64,000 nt of DNA, from positions 4,092,001-4,156,000 of the forward strand of contig WPIO01000004.1 of the NCBI GenBank assembly GCA_009760855.2. Direction: 5' to 3'. This document shows, in pieces, positions 32,091-43,548 of this stretch (within the stretch, counting starts at the first letter, position 1; each line of letters opens with the position of its first letter). The notes below the pieces were generated by a model. It was not told the origin of the DNA and searched no databases. It saw only the letters and a list, made by a program, of their open reading frames with translations. A program made the translations under genes and the position numbers. The stretch comes from Cristatella mucedo (Eukaryota; Bryozoa; Phylactolaemata; Cristatellidae).

Positions 32091-32307
32091 GAAATTTTCA
32101 GATTTCCAATAAAAAAACAGACAAATTCACCGTGCTGAATTTTTTGGATTACATTCAATCAGATGAGAGAAAAATTAAACCAGAAAGAATGTATATTTCT
32201 ACTGAAGTTATACAATAATTACCACATAGTATTTAGGAGTGGGTATTTTTTGAGATTTACGAATATTCTCACAATCACTTTTACGAACTAGCTCCCCCCT
32301 CGGTAGT

Positions 32308-32480
32308 CTACCACCATGTTTTATGATACTGTCCTTGGTAATGGTGTTTCAAGTTAACTAAATCCTGGTGAAAGAGCTCGTCTTGCTCCTCCGTGTTAGT
32401 ATCCATGTCCATCTTGAATTTATCAAGATGAGCATCAAGGATAAGAACATCCTGCAGCCCATTGTGCTGCAGTTCTTCAA
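32308..32480 (-). pseudogene. Fragment of an uncharacterised repeat-associated protein family (FHQD...YQGQ motif)
   Basis: The minus-strand frame reads LILDAHLDKFK, then EEQDELFHQDLVNLKHHYQG before a TAG at 32,308-32,310. I recall many animal predicted proteins with an equivalent HLDxF ... ERFHQDI ... RYQGRWD order, usually of unknown function and often multicopy. This fragment is short, with upstream sequence in other frames, so it is a relic. Function not known. Confidence 0.45.
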
Positions 32481-33223
32481 AATAGTCTCAACCAGCTCTA
32501 GATATCTTTTGATCTTGTGGCTGCCGTAGGAAAGTCCCGAACCACTGAAACAAAGCTGCTCAGAGTTGCTTTCTCGTTGTCGTTCTCGTTGTCGTTCTCG
32601 ATTAATAATTGTGCATGGAACAACCGATCAATACCATGCCTCAACGTCTTTGTCTAGTGATCCACAGGTAAGGCAGACACCTCAAATACTGAACAGTTTT
32701 ACGTTTTCGTTACAATTCAAGTTTGGTGACAATATGATTTGTTAGTATTAATGCACACAGAAACACAGTTTCTGCCTAGGAGGTCTGCCGGACATTTATG
32801 GGAGAGATAACCAGTCAACAGGTGAAAGAAAAGCCTCAAATTACTGCAGCAAATTTCTGTTGATATGTTGGTCGAAATAGCCTACGACAGTATGCTTAGA
32901 CTCCTGTGGCTCTTCTTCCTTTCTTAGCCTACTTGGCTACCTTGAAGTAATGACTTATGCTGAAGGAAGTCAGCAAGTGTTGCATGTGTGGTTTAGTTAA
33001 TCCGATCAGGCAAAGATCAGTCGACCCAAAACTCTTGGTCTGGCTCAAGCTTCACAACCCAGTCTTCTAAAGGGCAAAAAACTAAATTTGGCCTTCTATG
33101 TGTATGTTCGGGTATCTGCATTTTTTAGTTGGATGAGGTTTTCATTTTTCCTTGGTTTGAATCGTGTGGTGATTCCGTTTTGCATATCTTTTTGCTGCCA
33201 GCATGGACTACGTGCATGCAGAG

Positions 33224-33343
33224 CACTTGATATATCCGATTTTGTAGCTGTGCTTATCGATGAAGCACCAGTGTCCTGTGCACTTGCCGGAGACTCAATT
33301 ACACTGCTCGTGTCAGGCATAGACGTGAATAAGATACAAATAG
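33224..33343 (+). CDS. HBS1L: HBS1L-like exon 12, domain II end
   Basis: LDISDFVAVLIDEAPVSCAL then AGDSITLLVSGIDVNKIQIG matches the second half of domain II (G-D-x-V/I-x-L-x-L-x-G-x-D). The exon start uses the second AG of GCAGAG (33,222-33,223), which is the only one giving phase 1. Donor G|GTGAGT. Confidence 0.9.
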
Positions 33344-34088
33344 GTGAGTAGAGAGTGCTGGCTGGTGTATGTATGCTAATGGACCTCCTGCACCTTAGCT
33401 ATTCGTACTTTTTCTCTTTCTTGATGCCTCTTGAGTGCTCTTTTTTGATGCCTCTCTTAGTGTGTTCAGGCCTCACCTTATCCAGTATCTTCAGCTACTG
33501 CTACCAACATGGCGACTGGTAATTCCTCATGTTTATATGGAATGCCAGCATGCTTTTTTGTATTCGGCCGTATTAAGAATAATGATGATCAAAATAATAA
33601 TACTAGAAATAGTAATACATCTGTGTAGCACTCATTCAGCAGTAGATCTCTTCCTAGGCACTTCAGGTAGACTGGAAAAGTATCATAGCCACTGGTTAAC
33701 CACGTTAACCTGCACGAAGTTTGGGTTGATGGTTGATGATCGGAGTCAGCAAATGTGGACTGTGTACCCTCTCCGCAGTTTATCTTGTGATTTTTGTAGC
33801 TGTGTGAATTCACTTGGGGTACTGCTGTTTGCTGTATCCATGCAATGCTGACGACCATCAGCTGTAGCATATTGTGTACATACCATTATTGTGGAACTGC
33901 TGCCGCCACAGCTTCTAATAGCCACACTGACCTTGACTTGCCAGTCGCCTGTTATTGTCCAAATAGTAATAATAATGATCATAAGATATTTGTGTGGGAT
34001 CCCTGGAGAACACCAGGTACTTCACATGGGTCTGCTGTAAAGGAAGAATGTCAATATAGTTAGAGATTTTTTTTGCGCTTGTTTTAAG

Positions 34089-34192
34089 GTAACATTCTGT
34101 GTGATGTGCTCAAGCCCGCTCCGACTGCGGCAAAGATCCGTGCGCGAGTTGTCATATTCAATATTGGCGTCCCCATAACTCGTGGCTTTCCG
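34089..34192 (+). CDS. HBS1L: HBS1L-like exon 13, domain III
   Basis: NILCDVLKPAPTAAKIRARV and VIFNIGVPITRGFP correspond to the first strands of domain III. The acceptor TTTTAAG is pyrimidine-poor near its end but gives the right phase. Donor CCG|GTGAGT. Confidence 0.92.
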
Positions 34193-34289
34193 GTGAGTGA
34201 TAAATGCAGCACTAGACTGGCTGGCTTTCACCTTGTAGCAGCTACAGTATAATGTGCAAAAGACCAAATGTTGTATTTTTTCGGCACAG

Positions 34290-34390
34290 GTAGTTTTTCA
34301 CTATCAGTCTATGAATGAGCCGGCATCAATAAGCAGACTCATAAGTCAGCTCAACAAGGGCACTGGCGAAGTTGTGAAAAACAATCCAAG
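34290..34390 (+). CDS. HBS1L: HBS1L-like exon 14, domain III
   Basis: [20 protein letters not shown] and [14 protein letters not shown] are the family's continuation; the acceptor is TCGGCACAG and the donor AG|GTATGA, phase 2. Confidence 0.93.
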
Positions 34391-34615
34391 GTATGACGTG
34401 TGGGCATGTGCCTGGTATGGCTTGCTTGAAGTACCATTGTATATATATATGTCCTCATGTTAATACTTGTATGTAGTGTGGGGTAGTGGGATTTGAGGTA
34501 TTGCTACCTAGAAATGTATACAGTGCTGTATGGATAGTGATAGTACCTCTCCTGTTTGATTAAACTGTGTTGCGGTTGTGGCAGTGCTTTGTAAGTGTGT
34601 ATGCGTGCAGGTGGG

Positions 34616-34795
34616 TGACTGAGAGATTGATAGAGAGAGCAAGAGAGAGACAGAGAGACAGACAGACAGAGACACAGAGAGAGGAGCGAATGGGGAGGGA
34701 AGGATAGGAAGAAGAGGAGAGAGTGGTAAGGGAAAGGAAGGAGATAAAGAAGGAGAGAGAGCATGAGGAGGGGAGAGAGGGGGAAGGGCCACACG
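34616..34795. repeat. GA-rich low-complexity tract
   Basis: GAGAGA, GACAGA and GGAGAG units over about 180 bases in intron 14. Antisense Ser/Leu/Pro open frames here are artefacts. Confidence 0.9.
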
Positions 34796-34914
34796 GAAGC
34801 AAAAAAGGCGAGTTTCTAGGTAATGGGAAGCTGAGTGGAACAGATCTGTCTTCAGCTGAGACTTTGATGATACAAAGTCTAGGCAGTTAGTGGCCAAAGC
34901 CGGAAAAAGTTCTC

Positions 34915-35545
34915 GACCTTTATTGCATGCAAACGGTAGACCCGATTTTTAAAAGATTTCTATTTAATGTGATAGTGAAATTAGTGGAAGTCGAAGTGAG
35001 GATGGTTTGAGAGCACAGTGGATGAGAAAGTCGATCGCATAGGTAGGCCGGTGCATGTGAATAAAGCAACCTGTAAGCCAGACAGTGGATCTTAATTTCG
35101 ATTCGATGTTTGACAGGGAGCCAGTGAACCTCAGACAGACCGAGATGGTATAATGTGGCAGGAACGCCGTTGACGACAGAACAGACAAGCCACTGAGTTT
35201 TCACCAGCTGCAGACAATCACGGGCACAGGGCGGGAGTCGTGAATAAAAGGAATTGCATTAATTTACATGTCAATGCGACGTCAGTAGCACGTGACTAGT
35301 TTGGCTGTCATACTCTTGTCGAAGCAAGCTCTTGATTTGGCCATGTTACTTAGCTGAATTTAGACGACTTGACTGTAAAGGCACTGTGCTCATTCAATGA
35401 CTGGTCAGTTTGGAACAGCTTGCTTATGGGTCGACTGGAGTGGCGCTAGGTAAACCAGTCATGAAGGAGAGGTCTTGCAACTTACGGGGAATGTTAGGCT
35501 TTGGCCATTGCCATAAGGTTGGTCTTATCGTCATATTTTTATTTT
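34915..35545 (-). mobile_element. LINE family C remnant (minus)
   Basis: Minus-strand reading gives LSEVHWLPVKHRIEIKIHCL and AYRLLYSHAPAYLCDRLSH, an RT C-terminal region related to but distinct from family A. The upstream part (35,215-35,545) aligns by eye with 60,463-60,745, including the TTTGGCTGTCATACTCTTGTC and GCCATTGCCATAAGGTTGGTC segments, which defines a second family with two copies in the window. Confidence 0.65.
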
Positions 35546-36059
35546 ATTATAGCTCACAGCTAGCCGCTTTCAAGGGTCATAGTCAGTCACGAGACCTGGT
35601 TTTGGGTTATGGAAGCATGCCATGCTAGCTGCTGCTGTTCTTTCTGCGTGTGCCCCTTGGTAATGGGTCAGTCCCTTGCATAAGGCTGTGGAATCCGGTA
35701 AGATTGTCATCCAGTGCAAGGTAAACTCTCACCCGGATATGTCTAATCCCAAATATCCCATGTGGTATATTGTAGGGCTGGAAAGTAAGATGGATATTTC
35801 ATCTAGTCGTCAGGATAGTCTAGTCTAGTCCCACGATCGCAGTCCAGCATTCAATACTATTCGGTAGCAAGCTTTGCGATGTTCCTTGCTTGGCCTCCGT
35901 GAGAGATGTTCTTTAGTCGCATGTCTATATTTCTCCCGATTGGTTTTATGTGGGCTTTTATCTGGTCAGCATATTAGTGTCTGATTTTGCATCACTATTG
36001 CACATGTTTGCCACCTTTATCTGCTTGAAACGTTGCTTGCATACATCGATTGTTCGTAG

Positions 36060-36204
36060 GTGCCTAGCAAAGAACACGACAGGCCTCATAGAAATTGAAT
36101 TCCAGCGCCCCATCGCAGTGGAACTGTACAAGGACTATAAAGAGCTTGGCCGATTCATGCTTCGCTATGGGGGCTCGACTATTGCAGCCGGCGTCATTAC
36201 CGAG
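36060..36204 (+). CDS. HBS1L: HBS1L-like exon 15, C-terminus of domain III
   Basis: [20 protein letters not shown] and [20 protein letters not shown] is the near-invariant HBS1 C-terminus, which ends two to four residues later in most species. Here GAG is followed by GTTGGT. Two outcomes are possible: read-through for 33 more codons to a TAG at 36,304-36,306 with an AATAAA at about 36,643, or splicing to a last mini-exon, for which 36,718-36,750 after TGTTTTCAG is a candidate (phase 0, 11 codons including the stop). Confidence 0.9.
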
Positions 36205-36306
36205 GTTGGTTGTAGGCAGCAGTTAACTCAGCTCTTGGAGCACGATATATGCCGTCATTTTGTCACATTTCTGTGCCTGTGCTTTTTTAATCCTTTGCTG
36301 GGCTAG

Positions 36307-37544
36307 CTGTTACGAAGGGCTTGCCACGCAGCCGGATGGGCGACCTTTGGTTATTTGGCTGTACATGTAACAATAGTTGCAACTTGTCACTGTGGTGTGG
36401 ATTCATACTTTTTAGCAAGCTGCAGTTACCGCATTGTTTTTTTATGCCAGGTGACACGGGGGCTTTCGAATCTGTGTTGTAGGTGTCGGTCTTGTGATGA
36501 CCAAGTCGCTCTTTGCCGACCGATGAATGATTCGGCAATATAGGCAACACCCCAGCTGCAAGATCATTATCGTGCTAAGATGACAGCAGTACGGCATACG
36601 TCGTGAATAGCTGAATTATAGCTTGCAATTGTTGCTACTGCTCTAATAAATAGAGCTAATTTCAATTAGGTTCTGCATAGTCGTCAAGTTGCTTGTCATT
36701 ACTGCACGTGTTTTCAGGAAATGTTGTCAGGCCTTGTTTCTCAAAGCTGAGCAGTACAGTAGGGGTATCTCGAACATGTAATTCAGGCCTTCAAGGGTTA
36801 CTATCACTTCCATGCTGACGACAACCTGCTGTGCACACCTAACAACTACTTAAAATCGACCACAGCAGTTGCAGACTAAACTCCTACCTTATTGACATTA
36901 TGTCACGGATGTCGGTCGTATTTCTTAAGGATACAACTCCTATATCAGGGTTAGTGTGGTATAACTGAACTTTCCTCATTGAATCAAGGACTTAGTGGGT
37001 GTAACCTGAGGTGCTGAACTGAGACCTGGTCTATGCCATCCAACAGGCAAGGACTGTTCAAGTATTGACCTCAAAGGTCGCTATACCGCTACCACTCGAG
37101 TTTATGAGGTATTGTCGATCCCAGTGTTAGATGGTTAGTAGGGTAGGGTGGAATTCACTGGCTAATGAATAGCACGTAGCCAACTTTAGGTCCTGACAAC
37201 TCCTTCGAATGTCATGCTAGGTACAATGGATAAGTTCACTGAGTGGAATACTGCATTGGATGGCTGTGCTGTTAAAAATTTAGTCGTTTCTTTCCACCAG
37301 CTCATTCGTCGAATGTGCTTGAGTTCATTACAGACGAGGGAAGATCGAGGATGGTGCACTCCGGCTCGATTAGATTTCGCTGGCTCATTACTAAGCCAGT
37401 CACGAACCCAATGTATGTTCATGGGCCATGGGACGAGTGGAGACCATCAGGACCATCAGATTGAAGAAGCTTGTGAGAAATTACCTGCTTCTCTTTACCG
37501 TGACAATAAAAGAAGGGCTATTGTGGGATTGGGGCAATCTTAGC
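36307..37544. other. 3' flank of HBS1L-like gene with a small LINE relic
   Basis: 36,787-36,850 contains a YHFHADDNLLC segment, a decayed YADD box of family A (plus strand). AATAAA near 36,643 may serve as polyadenylation signal. Nothing else recognised. Confidence 0.45.
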
Positions 37545-37640
37545 CGTGACAGCAAATGTAAAGGATCTAGAAAGAGATTGAGTTCTCTGAGGGCGCTTTA
37601 TCAAGTGTATTGTTATTACCATTATTATTATTATTATGAC
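37545..37640 (+). mobile_element. LINE family A 3' terminus
   Basis: CAGCAAATGTAAAGGATCTA, AAAGAGATTGAGTTCTCTGA and the GGGCGCTTTATCAAGTG end followed by ATT-type repeats: a copy reduced to about 90 bases. Confidence 0.75.
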
Positions 37641-38314
37641 CAAGTTATCTGCTATGCCCTTTTAAGCTAGTCGACGTTTTTTTAAGAGAAGGTTCTTTAT
37701 TGTTATTGCCGTGCTTGCATGCGTTAGATTTCTTTGTATGGCACTAGCAAATTGTAGCTTGAAATTGAGGCTCCAGTGAGCTGTCATTAATCCGTTGCTT
37801 CTAACCACCGAGTTTGCACTGCCATAGCTGGTTGCATACTTAACAGAATCTGCCAAGTCTCAGTCTAAAAAATACGTGAAGAGTATGATCGTATAAACGG
37901 CACAGTATTTTTTAACAGACAAACTTGGGGCGAATTAAGCGTCTTACACCACAGCACTGTCATGTTTTGAACTATTAAAACTGCATATCCCGCTTTTAAT
38001 GGTCTCAGTAGTTTTATTTGTATGTCAGCACATGTGATTACATCAGAAAGGCCGGATGAGTCAAGTAAAAAAGTAGAGGTGGAACGATTCGTCAGACTAG
38101 TGGCTGTCATCCGTCCGGCCTAGATTATGCAATGCCCCACTATTGACTTGTCCACGTGGGGTTGTGCCCTTGTCCTGTAAACTTGTCTGAACTTGAGTTC
38201 GCCCTATTCTCTCCCAAAAGTTGAACTGGTCAAGAAAAGTCGAACGTTTCTCGTAATAATAGCAAGATTAGGAAACCGACGCACACGAAGGGTCACTTGC
38301 AATACTTCAATTCT

Positions 38315-38400
38315 CCTCAGCTGAGGTTGTCGGTTTGAGTCCTGCAGCAGACAATTTGCGTCTGAAAAATAGCGTCTGAATAGACTGTCGGGAAACGAGA
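38315..38400 (+). repeat. SINE-like fragment
   Basis: A B-box-like CGGTTTGAGTCCTG is followed by GACAATTTGCGTCTG and a short duplicate GCGTCTGAA. Weak match to the family S head; included as a probable relic. Confidence 0.35.
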
Positions 38401-39026
38401 CTAGAGAAACGGTGCTACCGGCAACGTAATGAACGCCAAGCTGAACTTACCAAACTATGTTTACTGCATATCTTACAATCATTGATGCCAGGACGTTCTT
38501 TGCTGCCTAATTAAAGATAACCTACTAGGACTCCCTATGGGAATCAAGGTTTGTCTTAGTGGAATCGAATTGTTGGATCGTCGGAACTCCAGTCATCTGC
38601 AGGAGTCATTGCCGATATTTGGCCATGTACCCACTCCCTTTGTTTGATACTGTTAAGTCCTGCGGTTGTTACTGGCCGCAGGGGAGGAGACCTTAGCCGA
38701 GTTTGGTGGACCATTTAAGGTAACTCCTAATTGCAAATATATATATAAATAATTTATAATTCATTTGTATAGCGCCCTGAGAGAAGATAATCTCTATCAA
38801 GGCCCGTCCAATAGGCAACGGGACTTGGGCCTACGACCTCGGCCAGACCTTGGTCGGGATGAGCACCTAAACCACTGTCAAACCGGATAGTTGTAGGTGT
38901 TAAATCAATTACTCGGATGACTGGCGATATATACACTGCGGGCGAATCGATTTCAACCCCAGAGCGAACGGAGTCACCGGCTGCTGCTGTTCTAGTGGGA
39001 GTCTCGCGGAGACACAGCGGGCACTC

Positions 39027-39560
39027 GTGCTCAGTAAACGTGACTCTCGGTTTGAGCACGTGTCTCCTTTGCTGAAAGAGCTAGGATGGTTGCCGGTTGA
39101 GCAACGGATACAGAGCAAAGTTTTTACGCTCACCCACAAGGCCCGCCACGGCTTGGCTCCTTCGTATCTAGCTGAACTGCTGCACCAGTTTCAGCCTGTT
39201 TTCGCCCTCAGGTCCTGTGTGGACAATAAATTAGCTGTTCCATTCCTCCACTTAAAGACCGTTGGCGACAGAAGCTTTAGCTCTGCAGGTCCCAGACTGT
39301 GGAACTCGCTTCCACAATTCTTACGCAACGACAACTAATCTCCTGCTGCCGACTATGGCTCATCCTTTTCAGTGGTCCTGAGCTGCTACTTCCATGCTAC
39401 TCACTAGCTCAACTGCTTTCCTGACTCTGCTATGCTTCCCACTTTCTCTTAGCTTCGTGAGATGAAGCCTGTTGGCTACCGACGCGTACCGAAAGACGAT
39501 TTGGCTGTGAGTTCGCTGTACAATACTCTCCTGCGCAACACCCACATAGTCTTTATGGCT
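39027..39560 (+). mobile_element. LINE family B 3' part (plus)
   Basis: An open frame reads LGWLPVEQRIQSKVFTLTHK, ARHGLAPSYLAELLHQFQP and GDRSFSSAGPRLWNSLP, the end of a reverse transcriptase ORF related to but different from family A. The 3' UTR has TAGCTTCGTGAGATGAAGCC and GACGCGTACCGAAAG, which recur reversed at 50,240, 49,420 and 58,350, defining family B. Confidence 0.75.
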
Positions 39561-39904
39561 TTGTGGAGTTACGGACGGAGATACATTACATCGCATAGGA
39601 TGCAGTCCACCCGCTAGACCCGTACTTTTGCCAATCAGCAGTAACCCGAACCGAAGCGCCGGAATTTGCATACACCTGGCCTGCCGCCCTGCGATGCATG
39701 CACGTGCCCGCAGAGCTTCCCACATAGGAAGTGCACGCGAGCGAACGCTATCCGGAGCTACTGCTTGGTGGCTATTTGTCTGTCTCGCTCATTAAAAAGT
39801 TAAAAGCTAACGAATGCGCATTGCTTAGTGTCTTAAATCCTTAGAAAACAACAATCAAGCACATGCAGGACAAATCGTAAGCACCCAGCAAATTCTGAGG
39901 AACA

Positions 39905-40320
39905 AGTGTTAATTTACCTTTAGTTTAAATGTCATGAAGTCAGGATATGTAGTGACGTCAGTAGGGCATAGTCTCCAAAGAATTTGAGGTTGTTTCGAGG
40001 CATAGCTTAAAGACTTGAACAAGAAGAGTGGATGATCCGATCCCTGGCCTTGTTGGTCGGGTAGTAGCTCTGTTAGGTAGGCTTGAGCCGTAGAATCAAG
40101 GGTCCTACAAGTGAGTGACGGAGCGTTGAAGTCGATACGCCGCTTTATTGGAAGCCAGTGCAAGTCGGCGAGAAGCGGTACGATGTGGCAACTGCGAAGC
40201 TCACAACAGACAAAACCTAACTGCAGAGCTTTGCGCCAATTGTGCGGCTTTGTGCTTGCTGAGTACGATGCAGCCGACCAGATTCGTGGGATTGTGAAAA
40301 ATGCTGCAGAAGGCCTACTC
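39905..40320 (-). mobile_element. LINE remnant, family A relative (minus)
   Basis: The minus frame gives MHWLPIKRRIDFNAPSLTCR and AYLTELLPDQQGQGSDHPLF with later RLCPTDVTTYPDFMTFK, equivalent to the HWLPVK ... TSPDLTTFK end of family A. Decayed. Confidence 0.65.
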
Positions 40321-40369
40321 TTATTTTTTCCTTAATTCCATTGACTAGTGGCTGAGGGCGCGTTGTTTT

Positions 40370-40612
40370 TGTTGTTTTAATTAATTGATGACACTGCCCC
40401 TGATCACTGCACGAGTGGGCTTTGACACTCGATGTGGTAAGCAGCCAGGACGTGCTATTAGCGGTTGTTTTGACAAGGGGTCGGGGTACTCCAGTGGGTG
40501 AGAGGGGCGAGGCGAGTCGTGCTTCGCCCTGCTCCGTGTGTAGGTAGAATTAACTGTTGGTGTTGCTCGTCGGCTGGTGTTTTGTGCAGTGCGCGACGGC
40601 AATCAAATTCCA
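40370..40612 (+). repeat. 5' LTR
   Basis: Partner of 41,750-41,992 with a modest number of differences; it begins near TGTTG and carries a TAATTGATGACACTG core. The same LTR occurs alone and reversed at 43,549-43,797. Confidence 0.75.
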
Positions 40613-41139
40613 AGCTATTTTGGCGGCGGCGGTGACCTACACCAATTTTGCTTGAGCATTTTCAAGTCGGAGATGACTTCGCAACTTGGCTGCTTGACTC
40701 GGAGCAGAGGCTCGAGCTGTGCAGTGTCAATCCGACAATCTGGCACTAGTATCTGCCTCTCTTCCTGGAAGGAAGCGCCTTCTATGTGTACTCTTACATG
40801 CCGAAGGCAATCAAGGATTACGACAGTCTGCTTGGCGAGGCTCTGGTAACAGCGCTGGCTAGCCCTGTAGGTAAAGCTGAGTTAGCAAATACTTGTCGGA
40901 GAGAGGGTGGTGACAAAAGGGACCGGAAGCAATATCAGCAATCGTCGACGGTGTGCCGGCGACAACGGTTTACCAGGATGCCACCTGTGGAACGCGGTGA
41001 CAGCGATCCAGGCTGTGATGGTTTGCCAGGCGCAGGTGGTGTGCAACGAGGCAACGGCCTGTGAGGTAGCAGAAGCCGTGGAGGTGACGCTGGCGTGCGA
41101 CGAACCTGTGGGTTATGACTCGGAGCATGTCGGAGATGC

Positions 41140-41325
41140 GGAGCAGGTCGGAAGCTCATCGGCGACGCAAGTGGGCTGTGACGCAGCACAGTTAGGAGAC
41201 GAGGCGCAGATCGGAGATGCGGTGAAGGTCGGAAACGCGGCGGTGGCGCCCGGAGACGCGGCGGTGGAGCCCGGAGACGCGGCGGCCGTGCCCGGAGACG
41301 TGGTGGTGGCTTTTGAAGTGGTGGT
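41140..41325 (+). repeat. GGAGACGCGG-type tandem repeat inside the LTR element
   Basis: Units of about 18-27 bases (CGGAGACGCGGCGGTGG and relatives) encode a Gly-Asp-Ala-Ala-Val/Pro-Gly-Asp peptide repeat just before the pol tail. It probably arose by slippage at the deletion scar. Confidence 0.7.
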
Positions 41326-41749
41326 GGTGTGAGATGCACCATTGAGCTTCGAGGCCGTGCCAACCGACGAGGCGCTAGCGGTGGAGAAATATGTGGCCCT
41401 GCGATGCGTGAACGCACATGTCAAACGCAGCCGGCTTGTTTCCTTAGGCCCTGCGGTCGCCTGCCACCTCCGAGCAGGCATACTTAGCCTCATAATCAAG
41501 GGAGCAGACATCAGACCAGTACCGATCACCAATGAACTCCTCGACGCACACTTCGATGCTCGCCCTGGTAGTATGGCCAGAGCAGACGAGCGCAGCGGAC
41601 AGCTACGGCCAAGATGTGGCCTGAGACCGCCGGCGTGCTATGAGGACTATGTGCTTAATGTTTAACCTTCTCGTTGTCAAAGCAGTGGAGAAGAACTGCT
41701 GCTTGCTGCTCTGGATACGTCGTTAATTGATCTCCAGATCAGTCGGGCA

Positions 41750-41992
41750 TGTGGTTTTATTTAATTGATGACACTGCCCCTGATCGCCGTACGAGTGTGC
41801 TGTGACACTCGATGTGGTAAGCAGTCAGGACGTGCTATTAGCGGTTGTTTTGGCAAGGGGTCGGGGGACTCCAGTGGGCGAGAGGGGCGAGGAGAGTCGT
41901 GCTTCGCCCTGCTCCGTGTGTAGGTAGAATAAACTGGTGGTGTTGCTCATCGGCTGGTGTTTTGTGCATTATGCGACGGTAATCAAACAACA
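41750..41992 (+). repeat. 3' LTR
   Basis: It starts TGTGGTTTTATTTAATTG and ends AATCAAACAACA. See the 5' LTR; divergence between the two indicates an insertion that is not very recent. Confidence 0.75.
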
Positions 41993-42939
41993 GTTTGTAC
42001 GATTTCGTGGACCGCTTTTTGCAGGTCTGGATTTTTCTTGATTTTGAGGACCGGCGGTCGAGGCCTTATCGTTTTTTTTCAAGGCTCGTGTACAGCGGAG
42101 GGAGGCAAGCTCAAGTGGTGACGGTATTTTGCAAGCGGACCTGCCTTGGCTTGTCGGGGTTAGCGCTGTTCATGTAGATTAAATAGTGCTCTTCCAAATG
42201 CCTACGTACGCGGGCGCAGATAAAACACCAACGCTGGTTCACAGGAACGTATATTATCGCGTGCGCCTGCAGCGCTCCCCCAGACACAACTCCCCTCTGC
42301 CAGGTTGGCGTTCCCTCCTCCCCCACCCCCTCCCAGCCACAACTCATCCCGTGAGTAGGCGGGAGAACAAAGCCAGCCTGTGGATTAACCGCAGCCGTCA
42401 AATTACAGCCGTGCACTTGCCTAGGCCACAGCCACCAGCTGTTAGACCCCGGGTGGTTTAGGGCACTACCGGTCTGCTTGCACTTGCAGTGTGCCGGCGA
42501 GCCCAGCGATCTGAGCCATGCACAGAGAACCACAAACCACAGTTCAGAGTCAACTGATGTATTCGGCATATCAAGTTATACTCTGTAAACTGTTATATGA
42601 CATTATATTCTATAAAATGTAAGCACCCGATTACATAGGCCGGAAAACCTGCAAGCAGTAAACTAAAAAATCGAGATGGGATATCAAAAATGCACGGATC
42701 AACTTCCTTGTACTATCAATATCTCAGCTAGCCATAGTTTTTGCAATGTTACGTAGCTGGAAGTTGGCACATTCGACAGTGCAGCTGATGTGGTCCTCAT
42801 GTAAAAGGTCACTTTGTAACAGGATACCTAGATTTTATGGAGATGCTAAAGGAGATATGCTAGCACAGCTGACTTTGGGCGTTAAGCTTTCAATTACGGA
42901 GTCCACTTGGCTAGCCCATAACTAGTAAGTTGGTTATAT
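41993..42939. other. Unassigned intergenic sequence
   Basis: Contains a C-rich stretch (42,270-42,350) but no recognised gene or repeat. Confidence 0.4.
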
Positions 42940-43548
42940 TGTTGATTTGAGAGTTTGCTGCCATCCATGTGTGAACATCATCAGCAATATAGGTAGATTA
43001 TTTCTGCTACTATTGTTTTGCTCGATCTTCCGGAAGCATTTGATCAATCGTCAAGTCCTTCTTGAGTGCCTCTCATCTCTGCTGGAGAGCTGGGAGGGAT
43101 CAAAGCAAAGGTACAACTAAGTGCCATCTGCATGGAAGTGAAAGCCTAGATTGTGCTTTTAAATCACATCGGCAAGAGCGAGAGTACAAACCGTGAAAAG
43201 AACGGGACCACCCTGATGAACCCCATATTTCAGAGGTTCCTCGGATGATCTGTGTGTTGTTGAATCAGCACAAAATGTAGGCGTCCTGTTCCATAGTGAC
43301 CTTTCATTAGAAGACCACCTCAGCTACACAGTCAAGTCTGCTTACTTTCAGGTACCTAACATTGCTAAAATTCGGGCTTGCCTAGACAGGGATACCACAT
43401 CTAAATTGGTCCATGCATTTGTGACACTCCATCTTGCCTTCTGTAACTCACTGCTTGCAGGTCTACCGGCCTGTGCAATCAGGCGCTTACGGCTGGTGCA
43501 AAACTCTTCAGGTAGGCTTGTCTTTTGTGAGCGTGGCAGTTGCCACAT

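Larger units (their letters stand above)
30012..33223 (+). other. HBS1L-like intron 11, repeat-rich
   Basis: This 3.2-kb intron holds a SINE (30,352-30,450), a GT/GTGC array (30,845-30,945), a Tc1-like remnant (about 31,560-32,090) and a minus-strand pseudogene fragment (32,308-32,480). The rest is unassigned. Confidence 0.7.
40370..41992 (+). mobile_element. Small LTR retrotransposon with two LTRs, gag remnant and pol tail
   Basis: Two direct repeats of about 243 bases (40,370-40,612 and 41,750-41,992) flank about 1.1 kb. Both share TTAATTGATGACACTGCCCC, AGGACGTGCTATTAGCGG and CCCTGCTCCGTGTGTAGGTA. The inner region starts with a gag-like segment in drifting frames (FGGGGDLHQF; LFLEGSAFYVYSYMPKAIKD), continues into a Gly-Asp-Ala/Val repeat, and ends with a 100-codon stretch finishing RPPACYEDYVLN, like the very C-terminus of Gypsy-type Pol. 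Reverse transcriptase and integrase are absent, so it is a non-autonomous deletion derivative. The flanks GTTTT and GTTTG are only an approximate 5-bp target duplication. Confidence 0.75.

Noticed and set aside
34504-34897. Ser/Leu/Pro-rich minus-strand frames
   Set aside because: Antisense of a GA-rich simple repeat in an intron.
41342-41665. 107-codon ORF considered as an independent gene
   Set aside because: Lies just inside the 3' LTR and ends like a Gypsy Pol C-terminus, so it belongs to the retrotransposon.
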